Positions 57,899 through 64,000 of a stretch of 64,000 nucleotides of DNA are shown here, in pieces (the first letter of the stretch is position 1; every line of letters starts with the position of its first letter). The position numbers and the translations under genes were made by a program. The stretch comes from a bacterium (GTDB lineage: Bacteria > Armatimonadota > Fimbriimonadia > Fimbriimonadales > Fimbriimonadaceae). The stretch covers positions 1,302,001-1,366,000 of the forward strand of contig JAIXUN010000002.1 of the NCBI GenBank assembly GCA_027483535.1, written 5' to 3'. Under the pieces are notes generated by a model. That model worked only from the letters and a program-made list of their open reading frames with translations. It made no database searches and was not told where the DNA came from.

Positions 57899-59097
57899 GC
57901 CGCCACCTCCACGTTCGGTACGTTCTTTTTGCCCAAGACCTTTTGCACCCAACTCCACGAGAATTCGTGGTGTCCAAAGATGCCTTGCGGCCTCAGGAGC
58001 ATAAGCACAACCAGTGTCACGGCTAGAAGGACCGTCCGTAGCTTGCTACCCGCGACTTCAGCCGCCAGACCGGGGATGTTCGCCAAGCCCGCTCCCAAAC
58101 CTGCAGCAAGCATAATTCCCGCAATCGTCAAGCCAATGACAACGACGGCTTTCGGCGGGGAAGACTTGTGATAGTGATCTTGAGCTCGCTTGATCAACGC
58201 AACGGTGATGATCAGCGCAATGCCGATCCCCACGATCATGCCCATCTTGACGTTGCTCAGGTCTCGAAGCTTCTCTGGAATGAGGAACAGGACAATGGCG
58301 GCGATAGAGGTTCCGGTAATTGATCCCGTACCTCCAAGAACAACCATCGTGACGATGAGGAAGCTCATGTCCATGGAGAAGGACTCGGGGGAAACGAACG
58401 CCAGGCCGTGACTGTACAGCGCCCCAGCAGCACCCGCGAAGGCGGATCCCAGAACGAATGCGCTCACCTTGACCTTCGTGAGATTAACGCCCATGGCGGC
58501 GCTCGCAATCTCGTCTTCTCGAACAGCCAAGAAACTCAATCCATGAGCTGTCTTCAGCAGGTTTCGACAAACCGCGATGCACAGAATGGCAAGAAGGACC
58601 ACCAAGAAGATCGATTGATACTTCAAGGGGTTGTTCATTCCATACGCTTTTCCGAGCACTTCCTGGTTCTTAGCGATGATCTTGACGATCTCGCCGAACC
58701 CTAGGGTGACAACGGCTAAGTAGTCGCCCCTAAGACGTAGCGATGGGATTCCTACGAGGAGACCCGCAAGGGCGGCGGTAATGGCTCCCGCGACGATCAT
58801 CAGCAGAACCCACGCCATTGGGTTCATTTGCGATTTCCACGCCAGTTTCGTGATCAGCGCGGCTGTGTAGGCGCCGATCATGTAAAACGCGGCGTGACCC
58901 ATCGAGAACTGGCCCGTGATGCCGTTGATCAGGTTGAGCGAGACCGCAAGCGTTACGTAGAGGCCTGCTAGAACGAATAGAAGCGCAACGAAGGAATTCT
59001 TCATTCCATCGATGGCTCCCTGAGCCGCGAAGGCACCAACGATCGCCAGCACTACGCTGACGATGCGAGTAAGCCAGAACTTAGCGGGGGACTTCAT
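57895..59097 (-). CDS. livM: Branched-chain amino-acid-type ABC permease LivM
   Basis: A 400-residue permease with about ten helices. Signature regions: LNLINGITGQFSMGHAAFYM, GVLVGIPSLRLRGDYLAVV-like segment (LAGLLVGIPSLRLRGDYLAV), TLGFGEIVKIIAKN and AVREDEIASAAMGVNLTKVK. The GDYLAVVTLG and AVREDE motifs are strong for LivM. It overlaps livG and livH by 4 bases each, so the three are translated together. It forms the inner-membrane channel with LivH. Confidence 0.93.
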   Translation of the reverse strand: MKSPAKFWLTRIVSVVLAIVGAFAAQGAIDGMKNSFVALLFVLAGLYVTLAVSLNLINGITGQFSMGHAAFYMIGAYTAALITKLAWKSQMNPMAWVLLMIVAGAITAALAGLLVGIPSLRLRGDYLAVVTLGFGEIVKIIAKNQEVLGKAYGMNNPLKYQSIFLVVLLAILCIAVCRNLLKTAHGLSFLAVREDEIASAAMGVNLTKVKVSAFVLGSAFAGAAGALYSHGLAFVSPESFSMDMSFLIVTMVVLGGTGSITGTSIAAIVLFLIPEKLRDLSNVKMGMIVGIGIALIITVALIKRAQDHYHKSSPPKAVVVIGLTIAGIMLAAGLGAGLANIPGLAAEVAGSKLRTVLLAVTLVVLMLLRPQGIFGHHEFSWSWVQKVLGKKNVPNVEVAA

Positions 59098-60275
59098 ACC
59101 TTGTCCACCTTGTTAGAGCCCAAGAGTCCGCCCGGCTTCACGAGCAAGACGAGGATAAGGATGATGAACGCAATCGCGTCGCGATACCCGTCGTAACCTG
59201 CCCAGTCGACCAGGTTCTCCGAGACACCCATGAGGAGTCCGCCGAGCACTGCACCGGGAATGTTTCCGATACCGCCGAGAACTGCCGCGACAAACGCCTT
59301 TACGCCCGGCGCCATTCCCATGAACGTGTCTATCTTGTTGCCACTGATGAACGTGGCCCACATCATTGCGCCTGCACCCGCCAAAACGGAGCCGATGAAG
59401 AACGTGAGCGACACGATTTTGTTGACGTTGATGCCCATCAGCGATGCGGCATTGAAGTCCAACGAAACCGCACGCATAGCTCTGCCCGGTTTGGTGAACA
59501 TGACCAAATAGGTCAGCCCAACCATGAGAACCAGTGTCGTGCCGAACATCAGCAACTTCGCTTTCGAAATGCTGATCGAGACGGCCCCGTTGTTAGCCTC
59601 GTTCTCGAGGTCTTTGATCTGACGGTCGATCTTGTCTCGTGCGTCGCGAAGTTCGGTTCCTTTGGGTGAGAGCTGGAACCGGCTCGTTTCAGACTTGAGT
59701 TGTTCATCAAACGCTGCCGCCGCCTCTTTGAGCTCTGGCCTCAGCTTCTTGGCCTCATCCAGCAAAGCAAGATTCTTGCCTTTGATGTCGAACTTTAGAT
59801 CTCCCTCAAGGCTTGCGGGCATCACTTTGCCATCGATCGCCTGAAACTTTCCTTCGAGCAGGAAGATCTGTCCGCCGTACTGGAAGAGTAGCGAAAGACC
59901 GATCGCGGTGATGAGTGAGGCAATTCGCGGATAGTTCCGAATCGGTCTGTAAGCGAATCGTTCAATGAGCAGCCCGAATCCGCCAGACGTTGCCATCGCG
60001 GTCAACAGCATGATCCCAAGGACCAACCACGACCCTTGTTGTGCCTGACCGTTCGGTCCGTGACCCATCCACCAAGACGCTAATAGGGCGCCGTAAGCAC
60101 CCAGCATAAAGACTTCGCCATGCGCAAAGTTGATGAGCTTTAGGACGCCATAGACCATGGTGTAGCCCAAGGCGATCAGCGCATAGATTGCGCCGAGCAT
60201 CAAACCATTAATAAGCTGCTGTGGCAGGGTCGCCAATTGGAACCCTGCCACAGGCAATAGAATAGGATCGATCAA
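59094..60275 (-). CDS. livH: Branched-chain amino-acid-type ABC permease LivH with an extra domain
   Basis: A 393-residue permease; ordinary LivH has about 290-310. Family motifs are intact: GLMLGAIYALIALGYTMVYG, LINFAHGEVFMLGAY, MRAVSLDFNAASLMGINVNK and AFVAAVLGGIGNIPGAVLGG. Between two helices (about 142-235) lies a charged segment with IKGKNLALLDEAKKLRPELK and SPKGTELRDARDKIDRQIKD, a helical or coiled-coil-like insert in what should be the extracytoplasmic loop. Start: TTG 60275, or GTG 60251, which is preceded 7 bases upstream by TATTCT. Confidence 0.9.
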   Translation of the reverse strand: MIDPILLPVAGFQLATLPQQLINGLMLGAIYALIALGYTMVYGVLKLINFAHGEVFMLGAYGALLASWWMGHGPNGQAQQGSWLVLGIMLLTAMATSGGFGLLIERFAYRPIRNYPRIASLITAIGLSLLFQYGGQIFLLEGKFQAIDGKVMPASLEGDLKFDIKGKNLALLDEAKKLRPELKEAAAAFDEQLKSETSRFQLSPKGTELRDARDKIDRQIKDLENEANNGAVSISISKAKLLMFGTTLVLMVGLTYLVMFTKPGRAMRAVSLDFNAASLMGINVNKIVSLTFFIGSVLAGAGAMMWATFISGNKIDTFMGMAPGVKAFVAAVLGGIGNIPGAVLGGLLMGVSENLVDWAGYDGYRDAIAFIILILVLLVKPGGLLGSNKVDKV

Positions 60276-60316
60276 TTTTCTGAGATCACTCGCTTGTTAG
60301 AAGTGGACGGAGATTA

Positions 60317-61591
60317 CTAGTTCAGCTTGTCGACGGTGTAGTCCGTCGCGAACTTTTGCCAACCGGTCGGGCCGTTTTTGACGACTTCGACGATGATGGC
60401 GCGCTTTGCGGGGTTGCCGTTTGCGCCCTTCAGCGTGATGTCGCCCGAAACTCCCTTGAAGTCCACGGTCTCTTCGAGAGCAGCGATCAGTTCCTTGGAG
60501 TTCTTGGCCTTCGCTCGCTTCAACGCGTCGAGGGTCAATGCCATGGCGTCGTAACCGAGTGCTGCCATCGTGGTCTCGGGGTCTTTCCCACCGGACTTGG
60601 CTCGCCAAGCCTTCAGGAAGGTCTTGACTTGCTCGCGATCGTCGCCGTTGTTGTAGTGGTTGCAGAAGAAACCACCCAAGATTGCTTCGCCGCCGCTGGT
60701 GAGGATTTGTGCGCTGTCCCAGCCGTCTCCACCAAGGAGCGGACCGCTGATGCCTGCCGCTCGGGCTTGCTTGGCAATCGGACCTACTTCGGTGAAGTAG
60801 CCGCTCAAGAACAGTCCCTCAGGATTCTTGGACTTGAGCTCCGTGAGCTTGCCCGAGTATTCAGAAGCTTGCTTACCGCCAGACTCGTAGAAGGCCTCGC
60901 CAACAATGGTTCCGCCGAGCTTTTCAAAGTGCTTCTTGAAGCTCTCCGAAAGACCTTGCGAGTAGGGAAGGTTGTTGTCGGTCATGACGCCGATCTTCTT
61001 GATGTTCAGGTCCTTGAATGCGAATGCAGCCATGACCGGACCTTGAAGATCGTCCGTGTAGCAGACTCGGAAAACGTGAGCACCTTCGTTGCTAAGGTCG
61101 GTCTTGGTTGCGCCGACGGCGACAACCGGAACGCCCTTGTCAAAAGCGGCTTTGGCAATCTGGATCGTGTTTCCGCTAGAAACCTCGCCGACGATCGCGA
61201 TGACGTTCTCGCCAAGCACTTTCTCGGTTGCGGTTTTGGCTTGCTCTTGCTTGGAAGCGGAGTCGCCGATGACGATCTCAACTTTCTTGCCGTCGATGCC
61301 GCCAGCCGCGTTGATTTCCTCAACCGCGAGCTTCGCGCCCTCGATTTGATCTTCGCCCCAGGGCTTCTGATCGCCGGTTACGCTCGCAACGACGCCCACC
61401 TTGATGGTGTCGCCTGCTTCAAAGCCAGGAGCGGTCGGAAGGGTTCTTCCACCCGCCGCGGTGGTACCACCACCTGCTGCAGGAGCATTGTTTGCTCCGC
61501 CAGACTCAGAACCGCCGCCATTGCACCCTACTAGGGCGCCGCCAAGGACTGCTGCGGCAGCCAAAATTGCTAAAGCTTTCTTCTCTTGCAT
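60317..61591 (-). CDS. Branched-chain amino-acid-type ABC substrate-binding lipoprotein
   Basis: A 424-residue periplasmic-binding protein (family 5/LivK). The lipobox is GALVGC after a hydrophobic signal (LAILAAAAVLGGALVGC), then a Gly/Ala/Ser linker. The binding fold contains VGVVASVTGDQKPWGEDQIE, AVEEINAAGGIDGKKVEIVI, EVSSGNTIQIAKAAFDKGVP and the second lobe FLSGYFTEVGPIAKQARAAG. It feeds LivH/M/G. ATG 61591 (MQEKKALA) is chosen for the lipoprotein signal; GTG 61651 is in frame but would bury the signal. It is 42 bases ahead of livH. Confidence 0.92.
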   Translation of the reverse strand: MQEKKALAILAAAAVLGGALVGCNGGGSESGGANNAPAAGGGTTAAGGRTLPTAPGFEAGDTIKVGVVASVTGDQKPWGEDQIEGAKLAVEEINAAGGIDGKKVEIVIGDSASKQEQAKTATEKVLGENVIAIVGEVSSGNTIQIAKAAFDKGVPVVAVGATKTDLSNEGAHVFRVCYTDDLQGPVMAAFAFKDLNIKKIGVMTDNNLPYSQGLSESFKKHFEKLGGTIVGEAFYESGGKQASEYSGKLTELKSKNPEGLFLSGYFTEVGPIAKQARAAGISGPLLGGDGWDSAQILTSGGEAILGGFFCNHYNNGDDREQVKTFLKAWRAKSGGKDPETTMAALGYDAMALTLDALKRAKAKNSKELIAALEETVDFKGVSGDITLKGANGNPAKRAIIVEVVKNGPTGWQKFATDYTVDKLN

Positions 61592-61668
61592 AGCAGTGCT
61601 ATCTCCCAATCGATTCCTCAATCCATACGAAGTTTGGTTAAGGTTCGACACCCAATAATGGTGCGACT

Positions 61669-61674
61669 AGTATA
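61669..61674 (-). promoter_or_regulatory. -10 candidate for the liv operon
   Basis: TATACT lies about 78 bases upstream of the chosen start 61591. No -35 box is convincing. Confidence 0.3.
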
Positions 61675-61776
61675 CAGGTTCAAACCGAGAATTCCACGGG
61701 GTTCGACTATCCTGGGAAAAGCCGCCTGATAGTAGACTCCGCATTAGGGTCGCGAAGGTCGCGATCAGATGGCAAC

Positions 61777-62580
61777 ATGACCGATCGGTACGCGAAAGCA
61801 GTAGAACAAGCGACAGAAGCCCTGAACTCAGGTCGATTCGAAGACGCCCTGAACGAGGCTCGCGGAGTCCTCGTCTTGGAGCCCGATCATGCCGACGCCA
61901 CGCTCCTGCAAGCAATCGCGCTTTCTCAACTCGGGCGAACCGAAGAGGCATCGGCTGCCTTTGTGCGTTCGGTCACCCTTGCCCCGGCCTCGGCCAAGGC
62001 TCGTTACAATGCGGCGGTTCACGAATTCAACGCGGGTAATCGAGACGTTGCACTCAGACTCACCAACGACGCTCTGATCATCGAGCCCAACCATGCATCC
62101 GCCAAGGACCTTCAGAGCCGAATCACGAAGGATGGTTCCTACCCAAAACTGGAAACTCCAGGTGTACAGGTCGTCGCGCCGAGGGGTCCGGGCTTCATCG
62201 ACAAGCTTGGACAGGGATGGATCGCGATCGGATTTACGCTATCGTTTGTGAACGCGGCAGCCTCGTTGGGGCAAACCGCGATGATGTCCGGATCTAAGGC
62301 CTACCAAGAACTTCAAGTAAGCCAGCCCAAGGAACTTTCGGAATTGATCGCGAAGGTTTCCGCCATCACGCAAGAAGTTCCGGCCCTCGTGCCGCTCGGC
62401 ATGCTCGACTACTTCTTGCGGATCGTTCTTTTGGTGTTCCTGGTTTTGGATCTCAACCATCGCCGCGGGAACTACGTCTGGCTTGTTCCGCTCATCCTCG
62501 CCGGCTGCTGCGGATTCAGCTGGGTGATTCTGCCGCTGTACCTTGTATTTGCGGTTTTGATGAAACGAAGCTCATCTTAA
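61777..62580 (+). CDS. TPR membrane protein
   Basis: A 267-residue protein with about three TPR repeats in the N-terminal half (YAKAVEQATEALNSGRFEDA; ATLLQAIALSQLGRTEEASA; ARYNAAVHEFNAGNRDVALR) and two to four hydrophobic segments in the C-terminal half (WIAIGFTLSFVNAAASLGQT, FLRIVLLVFLVLDL, VPLILAGCCGFSWVILPLYL). No signal peptide. The TPR part is cytoplasmic by inference and may hold partner proteins at the membrane. The function is unknown. Confidence 0.75.
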   Translation: MTDRYAKAVEQATEALNSGRFEDALNEARGVLVLEPDHADATLLQAIALSQLGRTEEASAAFVRSVTLAPASAKARYNAAVHEFNAGNRDVALRLTNDALIIEPNHASAKDLQSRITKDGSYPKLETPGVQVVAPRGPGFIDKLGQGWIAIGFTLSFVNAAASLGQTAMMSGSKAYQELQVSQPKELSELIAKVSAITQEVPALVPLGMLDYFLRIVLLVFLVLDLNHRRGNYVWLVPLILAGCCGFSWVILPLYLVFAVLMKRSSS

Positions 62581-62632
62581 GTACCGTTTTGAGAACGAAA
62601 CGGCGGGCTTATCCGTTATAGTTGGCAAGTCC

Positions 62633-63916
62633 ATGCACGCTATCGCCTTTGTAATCGCCTGCGCGTCGGCAAGTATGCCCTCCACTTTGCCGCTTGTCCT
62701 TGTTCAGCAGGCGAAGAAGCCCGCCACGAAGCCTGTCCAGAAGCCGGCTGCAAAGCCTACCGATGTGCCGACCAGCGCGCCGGAAAAGGCGATCGAAGTT
62801 CCTTTTCGGCTGGGTGATGACGCAATCATCGTGGATGCAAAGGTCAACGGTCGAAAGGTCTCACTGATGTTCGACACCGGGTTTAGCGGGTGGGTAGTTT
62901 GCGACGCAAACATCAATCTTGGAAAGACCACGGGCAAGATGACTCTTCGAGACTTTGTTGGAGAGTTTGAAGTCGACACGGTAAAGATCAACTCCCTCAC
63001 GCTCGGAGACGAAAAGATTCCGGTGAAGGACGCTGAAGCGGTCATGCAACCTGGTGCCGACTTCTCGTTTTCTTACAACACCCACTGCGACGGAATCATG
63101 GGCTTTTCCGTGATCAAAGACGTGATCACCGAGATCAACTTCGAGCGAAAAATGTTCATCTTTCACCCGAAGTCGAAGGACATCACGAAGGAGCCCGTCG
63201 ACAACAAAACCACTTTCCTTGCCTCGTTGCTCCCGATAGGCAATTCCTCGATGGAGATGCATGTCGATCTTGAGAACGGGAAGAGAATGGTTTTGGCTCT
63301 CGACACGGGTAACGCTTTCTTTGCGACAACGCACAAGGATGTTCTCGAGCGGGTGAATCTCTGGAAATCGGGCGACAAACCCGTTTTCATGAAGACCGCT
63401 TACGTCGCCTCTGGACCCGTCGATAGTTGGTACGCACAGGTTCCGAAGCTGAAAATTTACGGAGTCCCCGTCGAGTCCAGCATTTGGAGCATCATCGACC
63501 TTCCTTCAAGCTCGGCCGAACACGACGGCACGGTCGGGTACGGCTTCCTGAAGAACTTTAACATCGTCATCGACTACTCGCGGCGAAGAATCCAGCTCAA
63601 AAACTGGACGGGCAAAGTCGACGCGCCTCAGCCCGCCGACATCGGTCTTTCTGCGTACAACTCTCGCCGAGACAAAAAGATGATCGTCTACGCGCTCTCT
63701 CCTGAGGGGCCTGCGGAGAAGGCAGGTGTCAAGATTGGCGATGAAATCATCAGCGTCAACGATGTTTACGCTCTCAACCTTTCCAACCGGCGTCTGTTCG
63801 AAATGCTCCAGGGCGAAGTTGGAACAAAGGTCAACATCAGCTTGTCTCGCAAAGGCGTGGTGATGAACAAAGAGATCGAGCGAAAGCTCCTCGTCAACGC
63901 ACTCTCGTACAAGTAA
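62633..63916 (+). CDS. Secreted retropepsin-like aspartic protease with PDZ domain
   Basis: A 427-residue exported protein: signal (AIAFVIACASASMPSTLPLV), a Lys/Pro/Ala-rich linker (KKPATKPVQKPAAKP), then a clan AA aspartic-protease-like region with two Asp-Thr-Gly motifs, Asp81 (LMFDTGFSGWVV) and Asp224 (LALDTGNAFFATT). A PDZ domain follows (about 345-415, EGPAEKAGVKIGDEIISVND). Two DTG lobes in one chain resemble the pepsin layout. It is likely periplasmic. The start ATG 62633 lies 10 bases after TATAGT. Confidence 0.8.
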   Translation: MHAIAFVIACASASMPSTLPLVLVQQAKKPATKPVQKPAAKPTDVPTSAPEKAIEVPFRLGDDAIIVDAKVNGRKVSLMFDTGFSGWVVCDANINLGKTTGKMTLRDFVGEFEVDTVKINSLTLGDEKIPVKDAEAVMQPGADFSFSYNTHCDGIMGFSVIKDVITEINFERKMFIFHPKSKDITKEPVDNKTTFLASLLPIGNSSMEMHVDLENGKRMVLALDTGNAFFATTHKDVLERVNLWKSGDKPVFMKTAYVASGPVDSWYAQVPKLKIYGVPVESSIWSIIDLPSSSAEHDGTVGYGFLKNFNIVIDYSRRRIQLKNWTGKVDAPQPADIGLSAYNSRRDKKMIVYALSPEGPAEKAGVKIGDEIISVNDVYALNLSNRRLFEMLQGEVGTKVNISLSRKGVVMNKEIERKLLVNALSYK

Positions 63917-63934
63917 GCCAGCCGTTCAAATGCA

Positions 63935-63975
63935 AACGACCTCCGGATTCCGCTAAGGGAACGCCGGAGGTCGTT
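63935..63975 (+). terminator. Terminator after the aspartic-protease gene
   Basis: A 12-base-pair stem (63935-63946 with 63964-63975) with an inner 4-base-pair stem lies 18 bases past the stop. The T tract that follows is short (ACTTTG). The last 25 bases of the window hold nothing I can assign. Confidence 0.6.
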
Positions 63976-64000
63976 CACTTTGTGCTTGACCGTTAATCAG

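Noticed and set aside
60356-61534. Plus-strand open frame of 392 codons opposite the binding lipoprotein
   Set aside because: The minus strand encodes a clear LivK-type protein; the plus frame is its shadow.
1-64000. CRISPR arrays, insertion sequences, prophage or integrated elements
   Set aside because: No regularly spaced direct repeats, no transposase, integrase or phage structural gene, and the single tRNA gene shows no flanking repeat or integrase.

Overview
The window reads as a chromosomal stretch of a free-living, motile diderm bacterium. Base composition is moderately GC-rich and ATG, GTG and TTG are all used as starts. My best guess is Armatimonadota, near Fimbriimonas. The guess rests on an outer-membrane beta-barrel protein beside flagellar and chemotaxis genes, a Pup-ligase-type enzyme outside Actinobacteria, many leaderless-type promoters, and an ordinary complement of core genes. 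I could not compare sequences with a database. I see no phage, insertion sequence, CRISPR array or plasmid gene; the region is dense core genome with no gene-free stretch over about 300 bases.

Layout. 1-9.7 kb: the tail of an unknown gene, an aldo/keto reductase, two duplicated small lipoproteins, a HAF-repeat secreted protein, an oligopeptidase-B-like peptidase, rsmG, a stand-alone Pup ligase/deamidase homologue, ispH and an SDR dehydrogenase. 9.7-13 kb: nusA-ylxR-infB, with a terminator-like hairpin in its leader. 13-17 kb: two duplicated membrane proteins, dps, and a cell-wall recycling pair (murQ plus an amino-sugar kinase). 17-26.4 kb: a large unknown membrane protein, an M61 PDZ peptidase, a TIM-barrel isomerase-like protein, a GspE/PilB-type ATPase, an EamA transporter, grpE, glmM and coaX. 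26.4-30.7 kb: an envelope operon of an Ig-like secreted protein, a PorV/FadL-type barrel and a caspase-fold protein that has lost both catalytic residues, then a HAD phosphatase. 30.7-36.6 kb: cheW-cheA-HDOD-fliD, with a sigma-28-like promoter in front. 36.6-41.2 kb: an ABC-2 exporter pair, msrB, mscL and an acyl-CoA carboxylase beta chain. 41.5-45.6 kb: a membrane adenylyl-cyclase-type protein, a small unknown, tRNA-Pro(UGG), folC and a small BON-like protein. 45.7-50 kb: a membrane pyrophosphatase with a soluble insert of about 300 residues, and a zinc-ribbon membrane protein ending in an L7/L12-like domain. 50-54.2 kb: an ECF sigma factor, its probable membrane partner, a GT39-type membrane protein and a LolA-like/thioredoxin fusion. 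54.3-57.1 kb: the two E1 subunits of a 2-oxoacid dehydrogenase and a small membrane protein. 57.1-61.6 kb: a branched-chain amino-acid-type ABC importer (livK-H-M-G, no livF), whose LivH carries a charged insert. 61.8-64 kb: a TPR membrane protein and a secreted two-DTG aspartic-protease-like PDZ protein.

Cross-cutting points. At least seven starts have a -10-like hexamer 6-7 bases upstream, which would give leaderless transcripts. Two highly conserved transporters, HppA and LivH, each carry a long soluble insert in what should be an extracytoplasmic loop. The most unusual items are the orphan Pup-ligase homologue, the pseudo-caspase/barrel/Ig operon, the HppA insert and the L12-like membrane zinc protein.
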